Below the pieces are notes generated by a model. It had not been told where the DNA came from and made no database searches. It saw only the letters and a list, made by a program, of their open reading frames with translations. Both the position numbers and the translations under genes were made by a program. Positions 53,091 to 64,000 of a DNA stretch of 64,000 bases are shown here, in pieces. The first letter of the stretch is position 1. The number at the start of each line of letters is the position of its first letter. The DNA comes from Symbiodinium natans (lineage: Eukaryota > Sar > Dinophyceae > Suessiales > Symbiodiniaceae), in the NCBI GenBank assembly GCA_905221605.1, contig CAJNDS010002816.1:205554-269553 (forward strand). The letters run 5' to 3'.

Positions 53091-56050
53091 TGAATAATCC
53101 TGTTGCTGACAGGATGGCCTCCAAATCGGAGCGAATAGAATCTTCAGCTGTATGTCCGAGGGTTGCCTCCCGGATGCCAAAATCGACGGGCAACATCAGC
53201 GTGATTCAGCGTGGCATACACATTTGACAAAGATTGCACAAGTACTGCAAAGGCCTACACGGGCAGGCATTCGAGCAGATCTGTTGTGAGGGAACGGACT
53301 GGGGCCGGGGCGTGTGCACATTTTTCGCAGAGGTCGAAGCCACTGTTGCTGCATCGAAATGTGACAGTAAAGACCTTCAGCCAACTGGACTGGCAAGCGA
53401 TGGGGGCAGATGGCACTCAATGGTAGCGATGTGTCACGAAGAAAGCGAAAACAACACCAAAATCAAGTTTGACATGTTGGGTGTAGTAACTTTTAAGGTT
53501 TAGGATGGTTGCCCTGACCCCAAAAAGGAAAACACCTTTAAAAACATAGGCAAAACCATACAAAAACAAGCAGAGAGCAACAGAAACACCAAAATCAAGT
53601 TTGACATGTCGGGTGTAGTGACTTTTAAGGTTTAGGATGGTTGCCCTGACCCCAAAAAAGGAAAACACCTTCAAAATATAGGCAAAACCCATACAAAAAC
53701 AAGCAGAAAGCGAAAACAACACCAAAATCAAGTTTGACATGTCGTGAATAATCCTGTTGCTGACAGGATGGCCTCCAAATCGGAGCGAATAGAATCTTCA
53801 GCTGTATGTCCGAGGGTTGCCTCCCGGATGCCAAAATCGACGGGCAACATCAGCGTGATTCAGCGTGGCATACACATTTGACAAAGATTGCACAAGTACT
53901 GCAAAGGCCTACACGGGCAGGCATTCGAGCAGATCTGTTGTGAGGGAACGGACTGGGGCCGGGGCGTGTGCACATTTTTCGCAGAGGTCGAAGCCACTGT
54001 TGCTGCATCGAAATGTGACAGTAAAGACCTTCAGCCAACTGGACTGGCAAGCGATGGGGGCAGATGGCACTCAATGGTAGCGATGTGTCACGAAGAAAGC
54101 GAAAACAACACCAAAATCAAGTTTGACATGTTGGGTGTAGTAACTTTTAAGGTTTAGGATGGTTGCCCTGACCCCAAAAAGGAAAACACCCTTAAAAACA
54201 TAGGCAAAACCATACAAAAACAAGCAGAGAGCAACAGAAACACCAAAATCAAGTTTGACATGTCGGGTGTAGTGACTTTTAAGGTTTAGGATGGTTGCCC
54301 TGACCCCAAAAAAGGAAAACACCTTCAAAATATAGGCAAAACCCATACAAAAACAAGCAGAAAGCGAAAACAACACCAAAATCAAGTTTGACATGTCGTG
54401 AATAATCCTGTTGCTGACAGGATGGCCTCCAAATCGGGGCGAATAGAATCTTCAGCTGTATGTCCGAGGGTTGCCTCCCGGATGCCAAAATCGACGGGCA
54501 ACATCAGCGTGATTCAGCGTGGCATACACATTTGACAAAGATTGCACAAGTACTGCAAAGGCCTACACGGGCAGGCATTCGGGCAGATCTGTTGTGAGGG
54601 AACGGACTGGGGCCGGGGCGTGTGCACATTTTTCGCAGAGGTCGAAGCCGCTGTTGCTGCATCGAAATGTGACGGTAAAGACCTTCAGCCAACTGGACTG
54701 GCAAGCGATGGGGGCAGATGGCACTCAATGGTAGCGATGTGTCACGAAGAAAGCGAAAACAACACCAAAATCAAGTTTGACATGTTGGGTGTAGTAACTT
54801 TTAAGGTTTAGGATGGTTGCCCTGACCCCAAAAAGGAAAACACCCTTAAAAACATAGGCAAAACCATAAAAAAACAAGCAGAGAGCAACAGAAACACCAA
54901 AATCAAGTTTGACATGTCGGGTGTAGTGACTTTTAAGGTTTAGGATGGTTGCCCTGACCCCAAAAAAGGAAAACACCTTCAAAATATAGGCAAAACCCAT
55001 ACAAAAACAAGCAGAAAGCGAAAACAACACCAAAATCAAGTTTGACATGTCGTGAATAATCCTGTTGCTGACAGGATGGCCTCCAAATCGGAGCGAATAG
55101 AATCTTCAGCTGTATGTCCGAGGGTTGCCTCCCAGATGCCAAAATCGACGCATCAGCGTGATTCAGCGTGGCATACACATTTGACAAAGATTGCACAAGT
55201 ACTGCAAAGGCCTACACGGGCAGGCATTCGAGCAGATCTGTTGTGAGGGAACGGACTGAGGCCGGGACGTGTGCACATTTTTCGCAGAGGTCGAAGCCGC
55301 TGTTGCTGCATCGAAATGTGACGGTAAAGACCTTCAGGCAACTGGACTGGCAAGCGATGGGGGCAGATGGTACTTAATGGTAGCGATGTGTCACGAAGAA
55401 AGGCGAAAACAACACCAAAATCAAGTTTGACATGTTGGGTGTAGTAACTTTTTAAGGTTTAGGATGGCTGCCCTAACTCCAAAAAGGAAAACACCTTTAA
55501 AAACATAGGCAAAACCATACAAAAACAAGCAGAGAGCAACAGAAACACCAAAATCAAGTTTGACATGTCGGGCGTAATGACTTTTAAGGTTTAGGATGGT
55601 TGCCCTGACCCCAAAAAAGGAAAACACCTTTAAAATAGAGGCAAAACCCATACAAAAATAAGCAGATAGCGAAAACAACACCAAAATCAAGTTTGACATG
55701 TCGTGAATAATCCTGTTGCTGACAGGATGGCCTCCAAATCGGAGCGAATAGAATCTTCAGCTGTATGTCCGAGGGTTGCCTCCCGGATGCCAAAATCGAC
55801 GCATCAGCGTGATTCAGCGTGGCATACACATTTGACAAAGATTGCACAAGTACTGCAAAGGCCCACACGGGCAGGCATTCGAGCAGATCTGTTGAGAGGG
55901 AACGGACTGGGGCCGGGGCGTGTGCACATTTTTCGCAGAGGTCGAAGCCGCTGTTGCTGCATCGAAATGTGACGGTCAAGACCTTCAGCCAACTGGACTG
56001 GCAAGCGATGGGGGCAGATGGTACTTAATGGTAGCGATGTGTCACGATGA
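53082..56050. repeat. 654-bp higher-order satellite repeat
   Basis: The junction GACATGTCGTGAATAATCC occurs at 53082, 53736, 54390, 55044 and 55695. Each unit is about 390 bp of unique insert plus two 132-bp satellite monomers. The last unit is partial and ends near 56050 at GTGTCACGATGATGC. Copies are almost identical. The insert has a reverse-strand frame reading TFRCSNSGFDLCEKCAH, which resembles the end of a ZZ-type zinc finger (C-x2-x-x-F-D-L-C-x2-C, one Cys replaced by Ser). Confidence 0.8.
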
Positions 56051-57242
56051 TGCATCTAGAAACCAAATGTTATGGCAGAAGCCCGGACGGCTTGCGGGAC
56101 TTGGCAAAGACTCTTCCCATTGCAACTGGCCTGCGAACATGATCTGCCAAGCGCATCTTTGAAAGTCGTGGCATGAGAACAGAAACAGCACCATGGTGTC
56201 CGCATCTCTCCAAGTGCGCGACCACTGCGGCATCCACCGGTGAAATCGCGACCGCCGCGCACCCAACCGCTGGAAGCTTCTTGGGCAGCTGTCGTGTGGT
56301 TTCGGATAAGAACAACAACGTGCACTGTAAGCAAGAGCCAAAGAGAAACAAGCAACCACATTCGATCAACATCTGGGCGATCAGCATGTTTGGTTGGCTG
56401 AGGTCAAGCCTTCAAGGTTCAAGAAGATCGTTACACATGGCACGTTCCGTGACCACATGCATAGGCGTGCTTGCATTCTGTAGAACGCACAACTTGACGC
56501 TGCTGGCCATCTGCCACTGGCGATAGCTAACGCAGACACAGCAAAAACATATCTCAAGCAGGGTGGCTTGGACTTAGCTTCGCTAAACCGTTCACAGCTC
56601 AGGTCTCTTGACGCTCTTCACCAACAGCATTGTCGCGTGGACGTTGCGCTTCTTGACGTGGTCCGGCATCTGCGTTTTGCCGTCTGCGCAGTAGCCAGAT
56701 CAGTGAGTCGTCGTCCAAATCGCCTGCTTTTCGCAGGAGGCGGCGGCGCTTTCTGACCTAAAGGAAAACTGCTTCGCACACTGTCACACTGCATCAGAGC
56801 AGGCTACGCAAAAAGAAGTGCTCTTCTTGAGGATAGCAGCTTCGTTCTTGAGGGCTTTGCTGGCGCGCTTCAGTTCGTCCTGGCAAAAAAGGCACGTGTA
56901 TGGGCAGCGTGCGCGCATAGGACAGACAAGTCTCTTGGCACCTTCAGCTCTTGCCGCTGCCTTTTGAGATCTCGTACAACATCGCCAGCAGCAGCTTCGG
57001 CACTCATGGCTGCAGCAACTACCGTGGCGCATGCACACGTCTCTCTTTCCACCCACTTGAGGACACACGAAGCAAAGCACGCGTTCCCGCTCAGAAACAT
57101 TGCACACGCTGGGCCCTACTTCCAGCACCAAGAACGCATGGTCCTTTCCACCATGTTGCACCTTCCCCAAGCAGTATCACACATCCCGCTTGTCGGACGT
57201 TGGAGCTTCAAGCATTGAGCGCTTCCGGTCCCACGGCGAGCT
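56051..57242. other. Region between satellite and transposase
   Basis: No gene can be named. A reverse frame at 57170-56784 contains Cys pairs (LCFVCPQ; RLVCPMRARCPYTCLFCQDEL) that could bind zinc, and one at 56387-56070 is open, but overlapping frames on the same strand are equally open. I leave it unassigned. Confidence 0.3.
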
Positions 57243-58955
57243 TTACTCTTTAAACAAAAGGTCATACGCATAGCCCATGGCGCGATTTCGCGGCCATATG
57301 CATTGGCTTGCTTCTTTCGAAGGTGGAGAACGACCCGCTGCTTGAGGGTCTATTTCAAAAGCTTGCAGCTTCTTGGACAGACAAGGCAGAGCTTCGCCCA
57401 GACACCCTGTCAAACTAAAGGATTTGCGCCACGATCTGCGGGCTCTCATGAGCAAACGTACCCAGTCCAACTTGCTGACTTGTCCGTCACCAAGCTGTCG
57501 TAAGATTTGGTACTCCGTTCGGAGCCACCACTTGAAAGAGAAGAAGCCGCGCACGTCGAGCGGCTGCAGCAGGAATGTTGCGCCGGCCGGCACGAAATTC
57601 AATTTGATGTCAACCTCGCACGCCCGTAGAAAGACTTCTTTGGAAAGGTGGCATGGAGCCACATCGAGGGTGAGAACCGGTTCCAGCAACCATCTCCAAC
57701 CGTCCAACGCTAGCGAAATCAGGTCCAGCATTGCCAAAAGCAGTGATGTGGAGTTCCATGAGGAGACTGTTCGCCAGACATGTGTCCCCGGGCGGCATTC
57801 TGCGGCCACTGTCTGCATCAAGCCCAGTGTAAACACGGACTTATTCCCGATGACGAAATGTGGCAAGCTCTGCTGAAGCTCGTCGTTGTCTGATATCACT
57901 GCCACATAGCTCACAAATGTCCGCAAGTCACCCTTGCGAACCGGCAGACGTGGGCCCTCCACGTCTGCTCCCCAGTGGCGGCGTTGGACCACCAAGCCAC
58001 AAAGAGGGTGCGGCGTCAGAGCTACAGATGTCTCATCAAGGGTGAGATGCAAAAGACGTCGGGGTGCACTTGCATGTCGAAGGAAGCTGAGCGATTGGAA
58101 GAACACCGCCACCTCTGCCCGGACACAAATTCAGATTTGGGCCCCCCATTTTTTGGGCCAGAAAGCGGTCCCGTTTTTGGTACTGGGCCGATTTGCAACT
58201 CCAAATATGATGCTTGCTTGTGACCCCAAAAAAGGCTCCTCAATCTATGCAAAAAGTCTTAACTTCAGAAGAAAATGCACCCAAGCCTTCTGGGGCAAGC
58301 GCGCAGGCTCCACAGCCACACGCACTGGCACGGTTCCTCTACTCACATCCCAACGTTTACACCATCGCTGCAACCACTTCCGGCCGCCACGGTTTGTGGC
58401 AGCCCGGCAGCCAGCATGATCACCCAATCTTCGTCGAAACTCGAAGAAGGCCGCCTCCGAGGTCGGAGCCGAGTGACAACGAAAGTTCTGCTGCCGAACC
58501 CAGCGAAAAAGGTTGGCCTCTGCCAAGAAAACGTGAGCTTCTCGAGAAGCATGTTTTTGGGCCGCCGTCTGCGGATCTGTACAGGCATGAACATCAGAAG
58601 CCGCAGCTTCCCGGTAAAGATTCTGGACAAACGTAATGCTTGGCAGCGTGTCGTCAGACGCTGCACGCCTCTGTAGTTGTCGGGCGTGCTGCATGGCCAC
58701 TATTGCATTGTGACCGCTGAGAACATAGGTACACAAGACCTGATGCCGCTGCTTTGGGGAAAGTCCGCACGGCCAACTCACTCTGTTGGCTTTTCGGGCT
58801 GCCCTGACAAGCGGCCGCTGTCCTTCTCGCAAGCGCTGTTGCAGCTCGCGGCAGGTCCGCTTCAGAGAACACAAGCGACAGGTAGCTGCTTGGCAACGGC
58901 ACTCCATGGTACAGAGCACTTCAGCACCGCAAAGCACTTCCTTTTGGAGGCTCAT
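57243..58955 (-). CDS. pogo/Tigger-type transposase (Tc1/mariner superfamily), probable intron
   Basis: Part one (58955-58245, 237 codons) has a Cys-rich start and then a CENP-B-like helix-turn-helix (HVFLAEANLFRWVRQQ..FFEFRRRLGD..GRKWLQRWCKRWDVSRGT). Part two (about 58120-57243) is the catalytic DDE_1 domain: LTLDETSVALTP (first Asp), VLTLDVAPCHLS (second Asp) and VPAGATFLLQPLDVRGFFSFKWW (third Asp), matching the family's P-x-x-T-x-x-L-Q-P-L-D-x-x..F-K. A gap of about 110-130 bp with in-frame stops, ending GGCAG before AGGTGGCG, separates them and could be an intron. All three acidic residues are present. Terminal inverted repeats were not found. Confidence 0.7.
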
Positions 58956-59215
58956 GCGCAGGCAAACTGCGGAAGTGCGAAAACGTCAGACGAGGCTTGG
59001 AGATGTACCTCTTGCAAGATTTCGTCGACAGTCTGCCTGCACCACTACCAACTACGTCGCTGACTCCTGACGCTAAGAACTTGGCCAGACATGCACACGA
59101 CAAGCTGTGACGAACGACAGTCAAATACGGTCGATTCAATCTCGGCAAGGGCAACACAATGGCCCTCTATCCTTACGTCATGGTCGATGTGCGAACCAAC
59201 AACGACTTGGCAATA
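58956..59215. other. Spacer up to the tandem junction
   Basis: No gene or element recognised. The tandem copy begins where ..GGCAATAC meets AGCAGCGGTAACC at 59216/59217. Confidence 0.4.
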
Positions 59216-62200
59216 CAGCAGCGGTAACCCGCAACATACTTGGAAATACCTGGCTTTCCTGCACCCCAAACTGGGGCCGCTGGTAAGGCAGCGTGGAACA
59301 ACAACAGTTGAGATCTGGCCAACCACCATCTTGCCGCCGGCCTTAAGATGACAGAGTCCCCCTCCAGAGACCTCCCTTACCAGTTTGGGCAAGTGTCCAC
59401 CCTTCAACAGCGGAAATCTGGCCAAACGCCGTCTTGCAGCGACTTGGCACGACCTTCTGCGTCGGTGCAAAAGGAACGTCAAAGTAACCTGGACCTGACT
59501 TGGAGCTGGAACACCCCCAGGGTAACCCGCACATGAGCGTCCCGACGCCGAGCGGACAGCCTGTGCGCCGGTGAGAGCTTCCCAAGGCGCAGCATCATCG
59601 GCAAAAAAAGGGGGAGGGGTGCACGAGCAAGATGAACACCGTCCTGAGCCACGGCGGATAGGAGCAAAAAAAGGGGAGAGGGGTTTGAGCAATGGTGAGC
59701 ATCAGCAAACAAAAAGGAGGGGCGTCAGGTACTTGCAGGCAAAGCCGCTTCCCCTAGCCCCTTGAGCCCTAAAGTCTTCTTCTGCTGTCTTCTTCTGGCG
59801 TCTCCACCTAGACAACCGGGCAGTGGAAAGATGAACACTCTTGCACGCAACAGGCTGTCTGTGACACTGTGCTAGGTGTGCCAGAAGCGGCGTGAAGCCA
59901 ACTGGACGCGTAAAAGCCAGACAGCTATCGAGCTTGCAACATGCCTTTTTCGAGACGATGGTGCTCAAGCCTGCGCACGTTTGAACGCAACAGCTGGCAT
60001 CTGTCAGAAGCATGGAAGCTGCCCGCGTACTGTCAACCACAAACCACTGGAACATGTGTACAATTGGCATGCGCCTTCACAGCAATCTGATGTACTCAGG
60101 CTTATGGAAGACATAGCTGACAGCTTCGGAAGAAAGGATGCAGGACATGTGAACGATGCACAGGACGGAGAGCAACAAGTCTGGAAATCCAAGGTTGTCG
60201 CCTGCCTGTTGCCTGGATTTGGCGTGCACCCGATGGCAAGCAGCAGTTTTCCTGTCGCACATCAGTTGAGCCCGACTTGGCTGGGCATGACAAGCCAGAG
60301 CATGCGGGCATTCGCAGGCCTCAGCACACTCGCGGCCGCGGCCCGCCCTCCCGCCCAAGCCCCCTCCCACCGCCCTACATGCTTGAAAAAAAGCGGGCGC
60401 GGTTCAAAGCAAGCTCAAAAATCAAGAAAACATGTCAAAAATCATGCATGCCCGAGCCGTTCAGAACGAAGGACAACACTTCCAAAACATTGTTGCATGT
60501 GGAAAAAGCCTTTGTCTGCTCCAACTTGAAAGGAAAAACAGTTATTTGTATTTTTCAATCGGTTCTTGAGCCAGAGCTGCCTCCTGGCGTCCATTTCTGC
60601 CCCCAAAAGCGGCTTGCCCAAAAATGGTTGCAGAGTCTTCCCCTATCATTATATGGCTTCGTGGTTTAGGCACAGAGCACAGACAGAGTTCCGGCTTCTT
60701 GGCTTTCACGTCTCATACAGCGGCTGCTTGCAGTCTATACAGATTGAATTACCTTCGAGCCACTCGCGCTCCTCGCTCTGCAACTCCTCCAGCTCACGCA
60801 GCCAAGAGTTCGACGTCAGAATCATAGCGACGTTGTAGACATACACACTGTAGGTGAACAGATTTGTTCCAGAGTGGGCGAGCGTAACCTCTTCTGTGGA
60901 TCCCTGAAACAGGCGACGATTGCGCAAAACCATGTCCGCGGAACCTTCATCATACAAGATGGCGCGGTGGACCAAAGGGTTGAAGCCACGCAAGTCAGGC
61001 TGACTCACGCCACAGCAGTTGAGCTCTAGTGTCTGGCGATGACCGAAGAGGCTGCGAGCATAGATTGTTTTACCAAGTCGCGTGGGACCAGTTAAAACAA
61101 GGAAGCTCCTTCGGAACATGGGGCGGGCGAACTGTGGCAAGAAGTCGCGCTGGACCTGCTCCAGCACAACGGCTGTCTTCATGAGGGGCTGAAGGTCCAG
61201 GAGCGCTTGCGCCTTGCGCGCTGCAACGGCCTCTGTCTGCATGCACTGTGCATGGAACTTCATGTTGTCTAAATAGGCTTTCACGTGCTTCTTGCAGCGC
61301 AGGTACTCCTTCTCCGCAACCTGCTCCGTAATTTTACAGGCCTGCCATAAATTGGTAATCCAATCCGGCGCAATTGGAAAGGTGGTGAAGGCAGGAGCTG
61401 TCGTCGTCATATGAATGGAGCCAATCTTCGGAACCTGTAAATAATAATGCCCCTGATCGTATGCCTTTCGGCAAGCTTTTCCACGGGCTTGCTTGCACTC
61501 CACAGACTGATGCGGAACGGCACCACGAAACAACAGACTGGGCTTCGGCAGAGTCACCGTCTGTCCTTACTTTTACCCCACAAAACTACCGGCAAGGACC
61601 CAGGAGGAACGCCCGAATCGATATCGGGCGTGAGGTGTCACCGGCAAAGCCAGCGGCGGTGGAAACAGTGGGTCATGTTCACATCAACCCTTTGAAACAG
61701 GGCACCTAATTAGCTAACTGCACCGGCGACCGCAAAACCGAGCCAGGACGCAGAACATAACCAACTAACCTGCGCCAAGCATCTCGAGTCAAACATCAGA
61801 TGAAAGTGGATGCTGGGCACCAGCTTCTCCAGACTCACAGCGGTGTGCAGCTCACACGCAAGAGTCATACGATCCAGCTTGCTTTGCCGTAGCTGCTGCG
61901 CAAAGCGTTGGAACTCATCCCAAAGGCTTGCAACCTCGACATTGTCCTGCAAGAGGCGACAGATATCGGCAATCCGCGACTCCCCTTCTGCCAACATTGC
62001 ACTTGCCCCGGCATCTGTAATCCTGGACCAGGAGCCAGAGTATCTGAACATCGTGCCACTGCCGCGGTAGGAAGGCAGCGGTTGCTCATTCAAGACTATG
62101 GGGGGTTCTGCGTGCCAGGAGGCAAGCAAAGCTCTTGCTGCAGCCATGAGATGAGCAGGCACTTGGCCCAGCATGGCCTGTAGAACTGGAACCTTGTCTA

Positions 62201-64000
62201 TGCTGGTAAACTCCACTCGCAGGACATTGCGCCTCTCATGACCATGTGAGCCTTCCTCGACCATTCTCCTCGCAACCCACGTGTCTCGGACAAGGGTCTG
62301 GAGCTGGGTCCGTGTTTGCCTGCTGTTTTCTCCCTCCGGCGGACTCTGCTTGCCCTGCAAACGACGACGTTTTGCGGGCAACATGGCTCAGGCAAAATGC
62401 CCGGATTTACATGCACGGCACGTGCCAATTAGAGACAGGCAGTCACGCTTCTGTCAGATTCCCACGCAGTTACACAAACCATACGGCGCTCCCGTTTAGT
62501 TAGAGGGTTTGTGGGAAAGAGTCACCTGCACGGTACGTACCATTTAGAAGCAGGAACTCACGCTTGTGTCAGATTCCCCTGCAGTTACGCAAACCATGTG
62601 GTGCTCATGAAAAGTGGTGAGCTCTTTGGTGAGAGGCACTGAAGCTCACTGTCCAAGCCTGCGAAACGCTGCGCAGGAACGTGACAGGACCCAATGTCTA
62701 CCTTCTCTCATTGCAGAAACCATTACCGCAGGACCGCACAGGACAAGCCACGTACGAGAACTGCAAGATGACACGCGTGGTCCTGCAAAACCGTTGTGGG
62801 ACAATAGAATTATTAGTCCAAAAAACGGATTTGCAGGACCACGGGTTTTCGAGGCCTGCTTTCCCGGAACGTTTCGCGGGGCCGCGTGCCCAGAGCAAGC
62901 TTCTGGTGGTCTCCAGGTCTTTGGCCACGAGGTGGTAGGAGACGAAGGAACGTCCACAATGGGACTGGCTGCCCCGGAACTCCAAGGGAACATCCCTGGG
63001 CTGGGTTGTTCGTGGGGTGTGAGCAAAATGAGCACCAGGGATGCAGCATGAGCATGACAAAGGGGGGCGTTTGAGCAAAACGAGCACCAGGGATATGAGC
63101 ATCACACAGGGGGGGGGCGTCTGAGCAAAACGAACAACATGTATTTCATGTACCTGTTTCTGTACACGTCACGTGCAGAGACGCGCAAAGCACAAGCATT
63201 GCGGCGCCATTATGCAGTGGTCTTGCCTCAACCCAAGAACTTGGCCGAAGCATGCCCATGTTTGTCTCACATCCTTGAGCGGCACTTCGCACGCGTGACG
63301 AACATGGAGAAAGGAGAGATTGTGTGAAAGCGATAGAAAATGCGCCCTATCCGAACTGCCAGCATGCGTCCCCCCCGTAGCTATGCTTCTGCTCACCGTC
63401 TACACGTCCTTACCTTCAAAAACTTAGGCCCAAGTATGCACATGTTTGTCTCACATCCGTCAGCGGCACTTCACAAACATTGACAAACGAGAGCTTCTGT
63501 GAAAGAGAAAGGGAGAGCTAGACAGAATGCGCCCTCTCCGACGTGGCCAAAATGCCCTTACCGTCGCTATGCTTCTGCTCACCGTCTCCACGTCCTTACC
63601 TTCAAAAACTTAGGCGCATGCCCAAGCATGTCCATGTTTATCCCACATCCTTGAGCGGCACTTACGCGCGCGAGATTGTGTGAGAAAACGAGAGCGTGAG
63701 AGAGTGTGAAAGAAACTGTGCCCTGCTCTGTAGGACCAAAAAGCGAAAACACCCTCCAAAATATAATCAAAACCATACAAAAACAATCAAGTTTGACATG
63801 TCGGGCGTAGTGACTTTTAGGGTTTAGGATGGTTGCCCTGACCCCACAAAAGGAAAACACCTTCAAAATATAGGCAAAACCCATACAAAAACAAGCAGAG
63901 AGCAAAAAAACACCAAAATCAAGTTTGACATGTTGGGTGTAGTAACTTTTAAGGTTTAGGATGGTTGCCCTGACCCCAAAAAGGAGAACACCTTTAAAAA
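59216..64000. repeat. 11.3-kb tandem unit, copy 2 (runs off the window)
   Basis: Repeats 47880 to about 52626 at roughly 99.8% identity. It includes the Rep-like gene, the palindromic repeats (62417-62426 and 62532-62541), the iteron-like repeats (about 63019-63130), the 185-bp repeats and the start of the 132-bp satellite (from about 63760). Confidence 0.85.
60706..62384 (-). CDS. CRESS-type Rep-like protein, copy 2 (one intron)
   Basis: Exon 1 is 62384-61770 and exon 2 is 61560-60706. The predicted protein is identical to copy 1 in both exons. The intron is 209 bp, 35 bp longer than in copy 1 (extra bases at about 61618-61653). HUH, Walker A, Walker B and motif C are all kept. Identity may reflect recent duplication or continuing homogenisation rather than selection. 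Confidence 0.75.

Larger units (their letters stand above)
47880..59216. repeat. 11.3-kb tandem unit, copy 1
   Basis: The sequence from 47880 reappears from 59216 onward with about ten differences over the 4.7 kb visible, a 35-bp indel (copy 1 lacks it near 50278) and a 3-bp indel near 52180. Because copy 2 starts directly where this unit ends, the arrangement is a direct tandem repeat with a unit length near 11,337 bp. The unit holds a Rep-like gene, its upstream repeat block, a satellite array and a transposase gene. To the left of 47880 the sequence is different, so this is the array edge or a rearranged junction. Confidence 0.8.

Noticed and set aside
47880-64000. Helitron as an explanation for the Rep-like gene
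   Set aside because: Helitrons carry an SF1 helicase and two-Tyr HUH nuclease; here the helicase motifs are SF3 (GPTRLGKT, YDEG, LTSN).
1-64000. CRISPR array or prokaryotic operons
   Set aside because: Regular repeats here are satellite or repeat-protein units without spacers, and introns, LTRs and spliced-leader matches show a eukaryotic genome.

Overview
This window looks like nuclear DNA of a dinoflagellate, possibly a symbiodiniacean-type one; the species cannot be told from sequence alone. The reasons are the dense layering of diverged LTR and non-LTR retrotransposons, LTRs and retroposons carrying the 3' end of the dinoflagellate spliced leader (TTTGGCTCAAG), lysine/glycine-rich Ty1/copia Gag proteins, FNIP-type leucine-rich repeats, and near-identical tandem duplication. 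No rRNA, tRNA, CRISPR array or bacterial-style operon was recognised.

Layout. 1-6371 (+): a decayed LINE with ORF1-like, endonuclease, reverse transcriptase, zinc knuckle, RNase H and zinc-ribbon parts. 6353-9347 (-): fragments of cellular-looking coding sequence (glycosyltransferase-like, alpha/beta-hydrolase-like, unknown), ended by the LTR of element C. 9348-14382 (-): element C, a decayed Ty1/copia-like element with a large in-frame deletion, followed by proline-rich coding fragments of unknown origin. 15487-37393 (-): element B, a Ty1/copia-like retrotransposon with a CAACT target-site duplication. Its 3' LTR is split by an 11.7-kb array (16075-27809) of five to six retroposed units, all in one orientation and all separated by the same 13-bp sequence AGGTGAATTTTAC. 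37814-47713 (-): element A, a young Ty1/copia element with 376-bp LTRs, a CGCTA target-site duplication and one intact 2665-codon polyprotein with a very long extra C-terminus.

47880-64000: an 11.3-kb unit (47880-59216) followed directly by a second copy that runs off the window. Each unit has an intron-split HUH/SF3-helicase Rep-like gene (CRESS type), an upstream block of palindromic and iterated repeats and the start of an AT-rich 132-bp satellite. The first unit also shows the satellite's 654-bp higher-order repeats and a pogo/Tigger-type DDD transposase gene.

How it works together. Almost everything is mobile DNA. The recurrent theme is the spliced leader: LTRs of three different copia-like families hold an 11-12 nt exact match to its 3' end at a similar place, and the two retroposon families in the array start with its last 8 nt. 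The most novel candidates are the serial same-site retroposition array, the spliced-leader-like LTR core, the tandem Rep unit with palindromes kept by paired substitutions, and the unexplained extra domains fused to the copia polyproteins.
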